Source of the DNA: Streptomyces sp. TLI_171
GTDB lineage: Bacteria > Actinomycetota > Actinomycetes > Streptomycetales > Streptomycetaceae
Length of the DNA: 64,000 nt
Direction: 5' to 3'
NCBI RefSeq assembly: GCF_003610255.1
Contig: NZ_RAPS01000001.1
Span: 5,545,001-5,609,000 of the forward strand
Positions 17,213-26,759 of this stretch are shown in pieces. The position numbers were made by a program, and so were the translations under genes. Each line of letters starts with the position of its first letter. The first letter of the stretch is position 1. A model generated the notes under the pieces. The model was not told the origin of the DNA and did not search any database. It saw only the letters and a program-made list of their open reading frames with translations.

Positions 17213-19309
17213 TCAGGCCACGTCCACTCCGTGGTCGCGGGCCAGCCCGGCCAGGCCGTCGGACCAGCCCTGGCCGACGGCGCGGAGCTTCCAACCGTCG
17301 GCGGGGTGGCGGTAGAGCTCGGCGACCAGCATGGCGGAGACCGCCGGGTCGGTGGGCGGCCGGAAGACCCAGCGGCCGGTGCCCGAGGCGAGTTCGACGG
17401 CGGGGTCGACCAGGTCGGCGCAGGTCGCGTCGCCGTCCGTGTCGAGGTTGACGGAGACCGCCACCCGCGTGACGGCCGCCGGCAGCCGGCCGGTGAGCAC
17501 GGTCGCGCTGCGGTCCGCCGGCTGCAGCACCACCGCGCCGCCCTCCGCGCCGGGCTGGTGGTAGAAGACGAAGTCCTCGTCGCGGCGGACCTTGCCGTCC
17601 GGGCCGAGCAGCAGCAGCGTCAGGTCGGCGTCCGCGCCGCCGGCCCGGAACCGGACCCGGACCTCCCCGTCCGGCAGCACGGTGTTCTGACCCGGGCTCA
17701 GTTCGACGGCGGAAGGCCCCCGCTGGGCCGGGACCGCGGGCCCGAGCCGCCCGGGGAGGCCGTGTTCGCGCAGCAGGGCGAGCAGCATCGGCCCGTCGAC
17801 CAGGGTGAGCGGCTTGTCCTTGACGTGCCGGTGCGAGCCCGGCCCGAAGCCCGACGTGGTCACCAGGATGCCGCGGTTGGCGCCCTGGTGGCGCATGGTG
17901 GATTCGAGGTCGCGGACGGCGCTGGGGGAGACGGTGTGCCGGTAGCGCTTGGCCTGGATGACGATCTTGCCGCCGGTGATCGGGTCGGGGTCCTCGGCGA
18001 GCACGTCGACGCCCTCGTCGCCGCTGCGGTCGGTGGTGCTGGTGCGGAAGCCGCGCCGGCGGAACAGCTCGGCGATCAGCTTCTCGAATTCGAGCGGGTC
18101 CATGGCGAACAGGTCGGGCTCGTCCTCGTCGGCGGCGAAGGTCGCGGCGGCGGGCACGGCGGTGACGGTGTCGGCCTTCTCGGGGCGGGCGGAGAGCCGT
18201 CCGCCGAGGGCGTCCACCAGACAGTCCAGCGGGGCGACCCGGTCCAGGGCGAGGCCGGCGAAGGTCTCCCGGTCGACCTCGACGGCCAGCAGGCAGCGGT
18301 CGCCGTGCTGTCCGGTGGCCGGGTCGGGGGCGACCACCACGCCGTTCAGGCCGACCGAGGCGATCAGCCCGCCGGTGTCGGCGCGGAACACCTCGGCCAG
18401 CACCCGCAGCGCGCACTGGGCGAGGACCTCGCGGTAGAGCTCCTTGCGCTGGGCGGCGGGCCGGGCGACCTCGTCCTCGCGGTCGTCGGAGCGGACGTAC
18501 CGGTACCGGCCGACGGCCGGCACCACCTCGTACGGGGGCAGCTCCCAGCGCACCACCAGCCGGCGGGTGTCGGCGTCCCAGGAGGTCTCGCCGTCGGCGG
18601 GGAAGCCGTCCGGCCAGTCCTCGCGCCAGTCGATGACGGCCTCGAAGTACTCGGCGACGGCCGCGGCCTCGCCCGCGCGGAGCCGTTCGGCGAGCCTCCC
18701 GGCCTGGTCGGCCTGTCCGGCCAGCAGCCGGCGCCGCTCGGCGGCCCAGGCGTCGTACTGGGCGCGGTAGTCGGCGAGTTGGCGCTGCCGCTGCTGTTCG
18801 GCGGCCCAGGCGGCCTGCCAGTCGTACTCGAACCTGGCGCGGGCGTGCGCGGACTGCTCGTCCCACTGGCGGCGCGCCGCGGGCTGGTACGCCTGCGGGC
18901 CGGTCAACGGCGGGACCAGGTACCAGTTCTGATCGGGCATCGGCACCGGGACGCCCAGCGGCCCGGGATCGAACGGCGGCAGCGCGTCCCCGGGCCGGTC
19001 CGTCAGCGCGAACCCGCGGCCGGCCAGGCCGGTGGCCAGCACGCCGCGCAACTCGGCGACCCGCTCGTCCAGTTCGGCGGTGCGGCGGGCCGCGTCCGAC
19101 TCCCGGCCCTGCTGGTACGCCTTGAGCGCCTCGCGCTCGCCCCGGGCAGCCGTCCGCTGCGCCTCCCGCTGGGCGCGCTCGTACTCGCGCTGCTGGGTGG
19201 CGGCGGCCTTGCGCTGGGCCTCCGCGCGACGGTGCTGCTCGCGCTGAGCCTCCGCCAGTACCGACCACACCCCGGAAGACCGCCGCCGCGCCACGCCCGC
19301 CCCACCCAC
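17213..19309 (-). CDS. Mrr-like restriction endonuclease fused to TerD domain
   Basis: Multidomain protein, 698 aa. The N-terminal third is charged and coiled-coil-like (about 15-60 and 165-230). Residues about 404-515 form a PD-(D/E)xK nuclease of the Mrr type (GFRTSTTDRSGDEGVDVLAE with Asp 435, and IVIQAKRY with Gln 452/Lys 454). Residues about 533-698 are a TerD domain (ELSPGQNTVL; FVFYHQP; VAELYRHPADGWKLRAVGQG). TerD domains bind Ca2+ and mark stress or phage-defence assemblies, so a nucleic-acid-cleaving stress-response role is plausible. GTG 19309 is used; GTG 19294, behind a GGGG run, is an alternative. Convergent with the GNAT gene at a 12-base gap. Confidence 0.85.
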   Translation of the reverse strand: MGGAGVARRRSSGVWSVLAEAQREQHRRAEAQRKAAATQQREYERAQREAQRTAARGEREALKAYQQGRESDAARRTAELDERVAELRGVLATGLAGRGFALTDRPGDALPPFDPGPLGVPVPMPDQNWYLVPPLTGPQAYQPAARRQWDEQSAHARARFEYDWQAAWAAEQQRQRQLADYRAQYDAWAAERRRLLAGQADQAGRLAERLRAGEAAAVAEYFEAVIDWREDWPDGFPADGETSWDADTRRLVVRWELPPYEVVPAVGRYRYVRSDDREDEVARPAAQRKELYREVLAQCALRVLAEVFRADTGGLIASVGLNGVVVAPDPATGQHGDRCLLAVEVDRETFAGLALDRVAPLDCLVDALGGRLSARPEKADTVTAVPAAATFAADEDEPDLFAMDPLEFEKLIAELFRRRGFRTSTTDRSGDEGVDVLAEDPDPITGGKIVIQAKRYRHTVSPSAVRDLESTMRHQGANRGILVTTSGFGPGSHRHVKDKPLTLVDGPMLLALLREHGLPGRLGPAVPAQRGPSAVELSPGQNTVLPDGEVRVRFRAGGADADLTLLLLGPDGKVRRDEDFVFYHQPGAEGGAVVLQPADRSATVLTGRLPAAVTRVAVSVNLDTDGDATCADLVDPAVELASGTGRWVFRPPTDPAVSAMLVAELYRHPADGWKLRAVGQGWSDGLAGLARDHGVDVA

Positions 19310-19363
19310 GTCCAGACCGATCGAAAGATGATCAGTCTGGCACGCGGACGGGCCTCGGCGCCG

Positions 19364-19768
19364 CTACTCGGCGGGCTTCAGCGTCAGCGAGATCGAGTTG
19401 ATGCAGTACCGCTGGTCGGTCGGCGTGTCGTAGCCCTCGCCCTCGAAGACGTGCCCGAGGTGGCTGCCGCACTTCTTGCAACGGACCTCGACCCGGCGCA
19501 TGCCGAGGCTGACGTCCTCCAGGTACTCCACCGAGTCGCCGGCCAGCGGGGCGTAGTAGCTCGGCCAGCCGCAGTGCGAATCGAACTTGGTCTCACTGCT
19601 GAACAGTTCCGCACCGCAGGCGCGACAGCTGTACACGCCGACGGTCTTGGTGTCGGTGTACTCGCCGACGAACGGCCGCTCGGTGCCCGCCTCGCGGAGC
19701 ACGTGGTACTCCTCCGGCGACAGTTCGGCCCGCCACTCGGCGTCGGACTTCTGGACCTCGTAGCTCAC
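19364..19768 (-). CDS. msrB: peptide-methionine (R)-S-oxide reductase
   Basis: Repairs methionine-R-sulfoxide in oxidised proteins, cytoplasmic, 134 aa (usual length). Two zinc-binding CxxC pairs are present (CRAC about 48-51 and CKKC about 97-100). The catalytic Cys lies in QRYCINSISL near the C terminus, and the substrate pocket has HCGWPSYYAP and GHVFEGEGYDTPTDQRYC. GTG 19768 has GGAG upstream. It follows murC on the same strand with a 24-base gap, so the two may be co-transcribed. Confidence 0.97.
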   Translation of the reverse strand: MSYEVQKSDAEWRAELSPEEYHVLREAGTERPFVGEYTDTKTVGVYSCRACGAELFSSETKFDSHCGWPSYYAPLAGDSVEYLEDVSLGMRRVEVRCKKCGSHLGHVFEGEGYDTPTDQRYCINSISLTLKPAE

Positions 19769-19792
19769 GGTGTTCTCCAGGGCAGCCGGGAC

Positions 19793-21199
19793 TCAGACAG
19801 CAGGTGCAACGTCGGCCAGGGCGGCCAGAATTTCCGGGCCCAGGTTGGTCACGTCGCCCGCACCCATGGTCAGCACCAGGTCGCCGGGCCGGGCCAGCGA
19901 GGCAAGCACCGCCGGGGCGGCCGCGAAGTCGTGCTCGGCCCGGACCTCGGCGCCCGCGCGGCGGGCCGCGTCGATGATCAGCTCGGCGGTGACGCCCGGG
20001 ATCGGGTCCTCGCGCGCCGGGTAGATGTCCAGCACCACCGAGGCGTCCGCCAGCGCCAGTGCCCGGCCCATCTCGTCCGCGAGCTGCTGGGTCCGGGAGA
20101 ACAGGTGCGGCTGGAACACCACCAGCACCCGGCCCGGGCCCGCCGCCTCCCGGATCGCCTCCAGGTCGGCGGCCATCTCGGTCGGGTGGTGCGCGTAGGA
20201 GTCGATCACCTGCACGCCGCGGGCCTCGCCCTTCAGCTGCAGCCGCCGCCGCACCCCGGTGTACGCGCTCAGCGCCTTCGCCAGCCCGTCCGCCGGAACG
20301 CCCAGCGCGACGCCCGCCGCCAGCGCCGCCACCGCGTTGTGCGCGTAGTGCCGCCCCGGCACCGAGACGGTGAACGTCAGCCGCTCGCCGCCCAGTTCGA
20401 CCGTCACCTCGCTGGTCATGCCGCGCGCCGCGACCTCCAGCACCCGCACGTCCGCGTCCTCGGCCGCGCCGACCGTCACCACGGTCAGGCCGGCCCGGCC
20501 GGCCACCCGGCGGGTCAGCTCGCGGGCGCCCGCGTGGTCCGCCGACACCACCAGGGTGCCGCCCGGCTGGATCCGCCCGACGAAGGTCTCGAAGGACTCG
20601 TAGATCTCCTCCATCGACGCGTAGTTCGCGTGGTGGTCCAGCTCCACGTTCAGCACGATCGCCACCTCGGGCGCGTACTTGTGGAAGCTGCGGTCGCTCT
20701 CGTCCGCCTCCGCCACGAAGATCTCGCCCGCCCCGTGGTGCGCGTTCGAGCCCGGCGCGTCCAGGTCGCCGCCGATCGCGTACGAGGGCTCCAGGCCCAG
20801 CTCGCCCAGGCTGACCGCCAGCATCGAGGTGGTGGTGGTCTTGCCGTGGGTGCCGGCCACCGCCAGCGCCCGGCGGCCGCCCATCAGCGCCGCCAGCGCG
20901 TCCGAGCGGTGCACCACCGGGACGCCGCGCTCCTGCGCCGCCAGCAGCTCGGGGTTGTCCGCCCGGATCGCGCTGGAGACCACCACGCTGCTGGTCCCGG
21001 CGGGCAGGTGCTCCGCCGCGTGCCCGACGAACACCGTCGCGCCCAGCTCGCGCAGCGCCCGTACGGTCTCGGACTCCTTGGCGTCGCTGCCCGACACCGT
21101 GGCGCCGCGCACCGCGAGGATCTTCGCCAGGCCGGACATGCCGGCCCCGCCGATGCCGATGAAGTGCGGGGCGTGCAGGTCGTGGGCGGCGTCGTTCAA
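19793..21199 (-). CDS. murC: UDP-N-acetylmuramate--L-alanine ligase
   Basis: Adds L-Ala to UDP-MurNAc in peptidoglycan precursor synthesis, 468 aa, full length. The N-terminal Rossmann domain has HFIGIGGAGMSGLA, the ATP loop is AVAGTHGKTTTTSML (about 110-125), and AEADESDRSF, LNVELDHHANY and DSYAHHPTEM are the conserved Mur ligase motifs. The start is TTG at 21199 with a GGAG-like site; there is no ATG nearby. It lies outside the usual division/cell-wall cluster and precedes msrB. Confidence 0.97.
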   Translation of the reverse strand: MNDAAHDLHAPHFIGIGGAGMSGLAKILAVRGATVSGSDAKESETVRALRELGATVFVGHAAEHLPAGTSSVVVSSAIRADNPELLAAQERGVPVVHRSDALAALMGGRRALAVAGTHGKTTTTSMLAVSLGELGLEPSYAIGGDLDAPGSNAHHGAGEIFVAEADESDRSFHKYAPEVAIVLNVELDHHANYASMEEIYESFETFVGRIQPGGTLVVSADHAGARELTRRVAGRAGLTVVTVGAAEDADVRVLEVAARGMTSEVTVELGGERLTFTVSVPGRHYAHNAVAALAAGVALGVPADGLAKALSAYTGVRRRLQLKGEARGVQVIDSYAHHPTEMAADLEAIREAAGPGRVLVVFQPHLFSRTQQLADEMGRALALADASVVLDIYPAREDPIPGVTAELIIDAARRAGAEVRAEHDFAAAPAVLASLARPGDLVLTMGAGDVTNLGPEILAALADVAPAV

Positions 21200-21236
21200 G
21201 GCTTGCTCCGTACTGGCGTGAGGGAGGCGGAATCGG

Positions 21237-21276
21237 TCGTCCCGTGCGCCCTGCGGCTGCAGGACGCACGGGACGA
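21237..21276 (-). terminator. hairpin terminator between the 21.3-kb gene and murC
   Basis: 18-bp inverted repeat with one mismatch (21237-21254 and 21259-21276) and a 4-base loop. It lies just after the stop of the upstream minus-strand gene, so murC probably has its own promoter downstream of it. Confidence 0.7.
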
Positions 21277-21299
21277 TTCTGCCCTAAGCGGGAAGCGGG

Positions 21300-21761
21300 T
21301 CAGGAGTCGCTGGCGAACAGTTTCAGTACCGGGACGCCGACCTCGTGCCGGGCCCGGGAGGCCCAGTCGCGGTGGAAGAACTCCTCCACGAAGTGCGGCG
21401 AGGTCAGCACCAGCACCTCGTCGGCCCGGTTCTCCTCGACCACCTCGCGCAGCCGCACCAGCGGCTGGTGCTGGACCACCTCGCCGACCGCCTCCGCGCC
21501 GGCCTGCTGCAGGTGGCGCAGGCTGTGTTCGAGGGACTCCCCGGGCAGGGTGGGCGCGTCCGCGCCCTCTTCGTGCTCGTGCACCGCCTGGTCCAGATGG
21601 CCGAGGGCCACGTCGTCCAGGGCGCGCAGCAACTCGTCCTGCTTGCCGCGGGGCTGCATCAGGACGACGAAGGAGACCTTCTCCTCGCCGTGGAGTGTGG
21701 TGACCAGCTCCACGTCGGCGTCGGAGAGTGCCTTTTCGATCATCAGTACGGTCTTGAACAC
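21300..21761 (-). CDS. conserved hypothetical protein, 153 aa
   Basis: Small soluble protein that I do not recognise with confidence. It starts FKTVLMIEKALSDADVELV, is acidic and helical in its middle (LDDVALGHLDQAVHEHEEGAD), and has an alpha/beta segment at about 110-135 (ENRADEVLVLTSPHFVEEFFHRDW) reminiscent of a Rossmann-like or universal-stress-type fold. GTG 21761 is chosen because AAGGGA lies five bases upstream; the frame opens further, but that sequence is charged and unstructured. Such proteins are sometimes labelled indole-3-glycerol phosphate synthase in databases; no barrel or catalytic motif supports that. Own terminator at its 3' end. Confidence 0.7.
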   Translation of the reverse strand: MFKTVLMIEKALSDADVELVTTLHGEEKVSFVVLMQPRGKQDELLRALDDVALGHLDQAVHEHEEGADAPTLPGESLEHSLRHLQQAGAEAVGEVVQHQPLVRLREVVEENRADEVLVLTSPHFVEEFFHRDWASRARHEVGVPVLKLFASDS

Positions 21762-21894
21762 GTGAGTCCCTTCGCTGGTGCGGGCCCCCGGGTCCGGCTC
21801 TTGATCCCCTTCTTTCATAGTGCCCGGAGGAAGGATTCCTCACGCTGCACACGCGCCACACGGATCACATGATCCACATCGGTCAGGATGTCGA

Positions 21895-22674
21895 TCAGGT
21901 GAGGGCGGGGTCGCTCGGGGACCGGTCCGGTTCGGTCGGCCGCAGATAGCGGGTGAAGAGGAAACCTTTCTCCTCGATCAATGACACCAGCCGCATCGGC
22001 CGGGCGTGAGGAATTTGCGGACCGTTCACGATCCTCGGTGAATCACCCGCCGTCACCAACGGGGCCACCGACAGGCACAACTCGTCCAGCAGGCCGTCCG
22101 CCGCGAGCTGGCCGAGCAGGCGGGGACCGCCCTCCGAGAGCTGCCGGCGCCAACCACGCTCCGTGAGCGCCGCCACCGCCAGGGGGAGGTCCACCGACCC
22201 CGTTCCTGCGGTGATCACATCGGCTCGCTCGGCGGTCCTGGCCAGCTTCCCGGCCGGCGCGTCGACGGTGGTGATCACCACCGTCGGCACCAGCGGCTCG
22301 GTGAACAGCGGCGCCGACAGGTCCAGTTCCAGGCTCCGGGTCACCACCGCGATCACCGGCGCGGGCAACTGGCCCGCGGCGGCCCGCCGCTCGGCGAACT
22401 CCGCCCGCACCCGCCCCGGCCGGTACCCCTCCGCCCGCACCGTCTCCGCGCCCACCAGCACCACGTCGCAGAGCGCCCGCAGCACCCCGAAGATCCGCTT
22501 GTCCGCCTCGCTGGACAGCCCCTCCGAGAGGCCGTCCAGCCGGGCCGCGCCGTCCAGCGAAGCCACCATGTTCGCCCGCAGCCAGCGACCGGCGCCGGAC
22601 GGGTACGCGTACGCCTGCGCCAGCCACTCCAGGCTGCCGGGGCTGCCGGGGGTGTCGCCGATCAGTTGCTCCAT
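21895..22674 (-). CDS. RibD C-terminal-like pyrimidine reductase family protein
   Basis: Dihydrofolate-reductase-fold enzyme resembling the reductase half of riboflavin enzyme RibD, about 259 aa. The N-terminal region [21 protein letters not shown], the nucleotide loop [18 protein letters not shown] and the [25 protein letters not shown] motif (about 190-215) match RibD_C proteins. No deaminase domain is fused, so it is not a complete RibD, and the real substrate is open. The start is ATG 22674, with CAGACT six bases before it; GTG 22707 is an in-frame alternative. It is divergent from zapE. Confidence 0.85.
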   Translation of the reverse strand: MEQLIGDTPGSPGSLEWLAQAYAYPSGAGRWLRANMVASLDGAARLDGLSEGLSSEADKRIFGVLRALCDVVLVGAETVRAEGYRPGRVRAEFAERRAAAGQLPAPVIAVVTRSLELDLSAPLFTEPLVPTVVITTVDAPAGKLARTAERADVITAGTGSVDLPLAVAALTERGWRRQLSEGGPRLLGQLAADGLLDELCLSVAPLVTAGDSPRIVNGPQIPHARPMRLVSLIEEKGFLFTRYLRPTEPDRSPSDPALT

Positions 22675-22725
22675 GCTCCGAGTCTGGCAGCCGCCCTGTG
22701 CGCGCACCCGCCTGCACCGCTCGCG

Positions 22726-22731
22726 TACCCT
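22726..22731 (+). promoter_or_regulatory. -10 element of probable leaderless zapE promoter
   Basis: TACCCT with eight bases to the GTG at 22740; there is no ribosome binding site. Confidence 0.4.
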
Positions 22732-22739
22732 GTTGTTCC

Positions 22740-23789
22740 GTGTCTGCTGCTGCCTCGGAGTCCGATATCCACACCGCGATAGCCCTGGCCGATCGGCGTC
22801 CGGTGGTCCCGGCCGAGCGGCTGGTGGCGGAGATGGTGCCGCCGCCGCGTTTCGCCGGGGTGAGCTTCGGCAGCTACCTGCCGGACTCCTCGCAGCCGAG
22901 CCAGTACGAGGCCGTCCAGATCCTGGAGTCCTTCGCGGCGGGCCTGAACAGCGGGGCCGAGGCGCCCAGGCGCGGCTGGTTCCGGCGGTCCGCGCCGGCG
23001 CCGACCGGCCCGGCCGGGATCTACCTGGACGGCGGGTACGGCGTCGGCAAGACGCACCTGCTGGCCTCGCTCTGGCACGCCGTCCCGGGCCCGAAGGCGT
23101 TCGGCACCTTCGTCGAACTCACCAACCTGGTGGGCGCGCTGACCTTCCAGGGCGCGGTCAGGACGCTGAGCTCGCACCGGCTGCTGTGCATCGACGAGTT
23201 CGAGCTGGACGACCCGGGCGACACCGTCCTGGTGTCCACGCTGCTCGGCAAGCTGGTGGAGAACGGCGTCAAGCTGTGCGCGACCTCCAACACGCTGCCG
23301 GAGAAGCTCGGCGAGGGCCGGTTCGCCGCCGCCGACTTCATGCGCGAGATCCAGGGCCTGTCCGCGCACTTCCGCCCGGTCCGGATCGACGGCCAGGACT
23401 ACCGCCACCGCGGCCTGCCGGACGCCCCGCCGCCGTACAGCGACGAGCAGGTGACCGCCCGGGCGGCCACCACCCCCGGCGCCTCGCTGGACGACTTCGA
23501 CGTGCTGCTGGAACACCTCAAGGAGGTGCACCCCAGCCGGTACGGCGCGCTGCTCGACGAGGTCGGCTCGGTGTTCCTGCGCGGGGTCCGGCAGGTGGAC
23601 GACCAGGCCACGGCGCTGCGCCTGGTGGTGCTCGCGGACCGGATGTACGACCGGGAACTCCCGATCACCGCCTCCGGCGTGCCGTTCGACCAGGTCTTCA
23701 CCGAGGAGATGCTGCGCGGCGGCTACCGCAAGAAGTACCTCCGCGCCGTCTCCCGCCTGGTCGCCCTGGCGCGCGACTCCGCGAAGTAG
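22740..23789 (+). CDS. zapE: cell division protein ZapE (AFG1-like ATPase)
   Basis: AAA-type ATPase of the AFG1/ZapE family, 349 aa; E. coli ZapE acts at the FtsZ ring. Walker A is [13 protein letters not shown] (about 95-105), Walker B is [14 protein letters not shown], sensor [14 protein letters not shown] follows, and [10 protein letters not shown] is typical of the family's C-terminal part. GTG 22740 starts where homology begins and has a -10-like box just upstream. An in-frame start at 22698 would give an implausible N terminus. A 56-base gap separates it from uvrB, which has its own promoter. Confidence 0.93.
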   Translation: MSAAASESDIHTAIALADRRPVVPAERLVAEMVPPPRFAGVSFGSYLPDSSQPSQYEAVQILESFAAGLNSGAEAPRRGWFRRSAPAPTGPAGIYLDGGYGVGKTHLLASLWHAVPGPKAFGTFVELTNLVGALTFQGAVRTLSSHRLLCIDEFELDDPGDTVLVSTLLGKLVENGVKLCATSNTLPEKLGEGRFAAADFMREIQGLSAHFRPVRIDGQDYRHRGLPDAPPPYSDEQVTARAATTPGASLDDFDVLLEHLKEVHPSRYGALLDEVGSVFLRGVRQVDDQATALRLVVLADRMYDRELPITASGVPFDQVFTEEMLRGGYRKKYLRAVSRLVALARDSAK

Positions 23790-23816
23790 CCCCGCTCCGC
23801 CCGGCCCCGGCACCGA

Positions 23817-23839
23817 GTGTCGGTGGCCGGTCGTACCGT
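23817..23839 (+). promoter_or_regulatory. RecA-NDp/PafBC-type DNA-damage promoter of uvrB
   Basis: GTGTCGGTG (23817-23825), eight bases, then TACCGT (23834-23839). The mycobacterial LexA-independent damage promoter is TTGTC(A/G)GTG-N8-TAnnnT, so spacing is exact and only the first base differs. TACCGT is six bases before the uvrB GTG, so the transcript is probably leaderless. Confidence 0.75.
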
Positions 23840-23845
23840 GGAGGC

Positions 23846-25936
23846 GTGCGTCCCATCACGAGTATCGAGCGGTCCGTGGCGCCCTTCGAGGTCGTCAGCC
23901 CCTACCAGCCCAACGGTGACCAGCCGGCGGCCATCGCCGAGCTGGAGCGCCGGATCCGCGCGGGCGAGCAGGACGTCGTCCTGCTCGGTGCGACGGGTAC
24001 CGGCAAGTCGGCGACCACCGCGTGGATGATCGAGAAGCTGCAGCGCCCCACCCTGGTGATGGCGCCGAACAAGACGCTGGCCGCGCAGCTGGCGAACGAG
24101 TTCCGCGAGCTGCTGCCGAACAACGCGGTCGAGTACTTCGTCTCGTACTACGACTACTACCAGCCCGAGGCGTACGTCCCGCAGACGGACACCTACATCG
24201 AGAAGGACTCCTCGATCAACGAGGAGGTGGAGCGGCTGCGCCACTCCGCCACCAACAGCCTGCTCACCCGGCGGGACGTCGTGGTGGTCGCCTCGGTGTC
24301 CTGCATCTACGGCCTCGGCACCCCGCAGGAGTACGTGGACCGGATGGTCCGGCTCAAGGTCGGCGAGGAGATCGACCGGGACGCGCTGCTCCGCCGGTTC
24401 GTGGACATCCAGTACACCCGCAACGACCTGGCGTTCAGCCGCGGCACCTTCCGGGTCCGCGGCGACACCATCGAGATCTTCCCGGTGTACGAGGAGCTCG
24501 CCGTCCGGATCGAGATGTTCGGCGACGAGATCGAGGCGCTGTACACCCTGCACCCGCTGACCGGCGAGGTGATCAGCGAGGACGAGTCGGTGTACGTCTT
24601 CCCGGCCTCGCACTACGTGGCGGGCCCGGAGCGGATGGAGCGCGCGGTCCGTGACATCGAGGCCGAGCTGGAGCAGACGCTGGCCCGGATGGAGAAGCAG
24701 GGCAAGCTGCTGGAGGCCCAGCGGCTGCGGATGCGCACCACGTACGACATCGAGATGCTCCGGCAGATCGGCACCTGCTCGGGCGTGGAGAACTACTCGA
24801 TGCACTTCGACGGCCGCGAGCCCGGCTCGCCGCCGAACACCCTGCTCGACTACTTCCCCGAGGACTTCCTGCTGGTCATCGACGAGTCGCACGTGACGGT
24901 CCCGCAGATCGGCGCGATGTACGAGGGCGACGCCTCGCGCAAGCGCACGCTGGTCGAGCACGGGTTCCGGCTGCCCTCGGCGATGGACAACCGCCCGCTG
25001 AAGTGGGAGGAGTTCCTGGAGCGCACCGGCCAGACGGTCTACCTGTCGGCGACCCCCGGCAAGTACGAGATGGCGCGCGGCGACGGCCAGGTCGAGCAGA
25101 TCATCCGCCCGACCGGTCTGATCGACCCGGAGATCGTGGTCAAGCCGACCGAGGGCCAGATCGACGACCTGGTGCACGAGATCCGGCAGCGGGTGGAGAA
25201 GGACGAGCGGGTCCTGGTCACCACGCTGACCAAGAAGATGGCCGAGGACCTCACCGACTACTTCCTCGGCCTGGACATCCGGGTCCGCTACCTGCACAGC
25301 GACGTGGACACGCTGCGCCGGATCGAGCTGCTGCGCGAGCTGCGGGCCGGCGAGTACGACGTGCTGGTGGGCATCAACCTGCTCCGCGAGGGCCTCGACC
25401 TGCCCGAGGTCTCGCTGGTGGCGATCCTGGACGCCGACAAGGAGGGCTTCCTGCGCTCCGGCACCTCGCTGATCCAGACCATCGGCCGTGCGGCCCGTAA
25501 CGTCTCCGGTCAGGTGCACATGTACGCCGACAAGATCACCCCGGCGATGGAGCTGGCGATCGACGAGACCAACCGCCGGCGCGCCGTCCAGCAGGCGTAC
25601 AACGAGAAGCACGGGATCGACCCGCAGCCGCTCCGGAAGAAGATCGGCGACCTGCTCTCCACCATGGCGGGCGAGGACGTCGACACCGACGAGCTGCTCG
25701 CCACCGGGTACCGGCAGCAGGGCAAGGGCAAGGCCCCGGTCCCCTCGCTGGGCATCGACCGCAAGCCGGCCAAGAGCCTGCCGGCGTCCGAACTGGCCGG
25801 TCTGATCCAGGACATGACGGACCGGATGCACACGGCCGCGGCCGAGCTGCAGTTCGAGGTGGCGGCCCGGCTGCGGGACGAGGTGAAGGAGCTCAAGCGC
25901 GAGCTGCGCCAGATGCGCGAGGCCGGAATGGCCTGA
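23846..25936 (+). CDS. uvrB: excinuclease ABC subunit B
   Basis: DNA-damage verification helicase of nucleotide excision repair, 696 aa. Domain order is intact: Walker [16 protein letters not shown] (about 48-62), the beta-hairpin region [25 protein letters not shown] (given as separate segments [11 protein letters not shown] and [10 protein letters not shown]), helicase motifs [25 protein letters not shown], and [14 protein letters not shown] and QTIGRAARN. The C-terminal UvrC-binding UVR motif is at about 650-690 ([20 protein letters not shown]). GTG 23846 follows the damage-type promoter directly. UvrA and UvrC are also in this window as separate transcription units. Confidence 0.98.
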   Translation: MRPITSIERSVAPFEVVSPYQPNGDQPAAIAELERRIRAGEQDVVLLGATGTGKSATTAWMIEKLQRPTLVMAPNKTLAAQLANEFRELLPNNAVEYFVSYYDYYQPEAYVPQTDTYIEKDSSINEEVERLRHSATNSLLTRRDVVVVASVSCIYGLGTPQEYVDRMVRLKVGEEIDRDALLRRFVDIQYTRNDLAFSRGTFRVRGDTIEIFPVYEELAVRIEMFGDEIEALYTLHPLTGEVISEDESVYVFPASHYVAGPERMERAVRDIEAELEQTLARMEKQGKLLEAQRLRMRTTYDIEMLRQIGTCSGVENYSMHFDGREPGSPPNTLLDYFPEDFLLVIDESHVTVPQIGAMYEGDASRKRTLVEHGFRLPSAMDNRPLKWEEFLERTGQTVYLSATPGKYEMARGDGQVEQIIRPTGLIDPEIVVKPTEGQIDDLVHEIRQRVEKDERVLVTTLTKKMAEDLTDYFLGLDIRVRYLHSDVDTLRRIELLRELRAGEYDVLVGINLLREGLDLPEVSLVAILDADKEGFLRSGTSLIQTIGRAARNVSGQVHMYADKITPAMELAIDETNRRRAVQQAYNEKHGIDPQPLRKKIGDLLSTMAGEDVDTDELLATGYRQQGKGKAPVPSLGIDRKPAKSLPASELAGLIQDMTDRMHTAAAELQFEVAARLRDEVKELKRELRQMREAGMA

Positions 25937-26125
25937 TCCGTTGCCGGCGGGTGTCGGAAACGGCCGTTGTGTCGTGGTTCTGCCACAGTCTCGCCCGTCC
26001 CCGTCCGGGGCGGCGGGGCGGCGGCGTAGGGTTGTGCGCGGTCGGTTCGGGGCCTCGCCGCCCCGGGTCCGGCCGGAGGCGCGGCGTGTATCCGGGGGAG
26101 CCCGGGGGAAGCAGAGGTCGGCAGC

Positions 26126-26707
26126 GTGTCCGTGAACCTGGCCAAGGGCCAGAGCGTGAGCCTGTTGAAGTCCACCGGCGAGACGCTGACCGTGGTCCGG
26201 ATGGGCCTCGGGTGGAAGTCCGCTCCCGGCAAGCGCGGCTTCTTCAGCCGCCGTCCCAAGGAGATCGACCTCGACGCCTCCGCCCTGCTGTACGACGGCA
26301 AGGCGATGAGCGACGTGGTGTTCTTCTCGCACCTGGTCAGCAATGACGGCTCGGTGCAGCACACCGGCGACAACCTGACCGGCGGGGCCGGTGCGGGCGG
26401 CGACGACGAGAGCATCCTGGTCGACCTGACCAAGGTGCCGCGCCGGGTCACCCAGATCGTCTTCACCGTCAGCTCGTACAGCGGCCAGAACTTCCTGGAG
26501 GTGGAGAACGCGCACTGCCGGCTGATCGACGAGCCCACCGGCAAGGAGCTGGCCCGGTACGAACTCACCGGCGGCGGCACGCACACCGGCCAGATCATGG
26601 CCAAGGTCGAGCGGGACGGCGCCGGCTGGAAGATGACCGCGATCGGGGCCCCCGCCACCGGGCGCACCTTCCGGGACATGCTGCCCTTCATCGAGCCGTT
26701 CCTTTAG
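26126..26707 (+). CDS. TerD family protein
   Basis: Tellurium-resistance/stress protein of the Ca2+-binding TerD family, 193 aa. The start SVNLAKGQSVSL is typical. The ligand-bearing region has IDLDASALLYDG (about 50-62), HTGDNLTGGAG and DDESILVDL (about 90-105), and the end is MTAIGAPATGRTFRDMLP. GTG 26126 is used. It lies just upstream of a riboswitch-controlled TerC-family gene, and a TerD domain also occurs in the nuclease fusion 7 kb away. The frequent TerD-TerC linkage suggests a shared metal- or stress-related role; tellurite itself is unlikely to be the natural signal. Confidence 0.93.
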   Translation: MSVNLAKGQSVSLLKSTGETLTVVRMGLGWKSAPGKRGFFSRRPKEIDLDASALLYDGKAMSDVVFFSHLVSNDGSVQHTGDNLTGGAGAGGDDESILVDLTKVPRRVTQIVFTVSSYSGQNFLEVENAHCRLIDEPTGKELARYELTGGGTHTGQIMAKVERDGAGWKMTAIGAPATGRTFRDMLPFIEPFL

Positions 26708-26723
26708 GGGTTTCTTTACCTTC

Positions 26724-26753
26724 TTTACCTCCCCTTGGTTCTCCTGTTAACCT
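26724..26753 (+). promoter_or_regulatory. candidate promoter of the riboswitch-terC unit
   Basis: TTTACC (26724-26729) and TAACCT (26748-26753) with an 18-base spacer. The expected start, about 26760, falls at the 5' edge of the riboswitch. The AT-rich stretch stands out in this GC-rich window. Confidence 0.45.
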
Positions 26754-26759
26754 CTAGGA

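Noticed and set aside
17231-21703. A 1490-codon open frame on the plus strand across the nuclease/TerD, msrB and murC genes
   Set aside because: It is antisense to three well-supported genes, is Gly/Arg/Val-biased without domains, and is the usual by-product of third-position GC in this genome.
21300-21761. Annotation as indole-3-glycerol phosphate synthase
   Set aside because: At 153 aa it lacks the TIM barrel and any catalytic motif of TrpC, so I left it as hypothetical.
23723-26584. A 953-codon open frame antisense to uvrB and terD
   Set aside because: It has no recognisable domain and spans two conserved genes and their promoters on the other strand.
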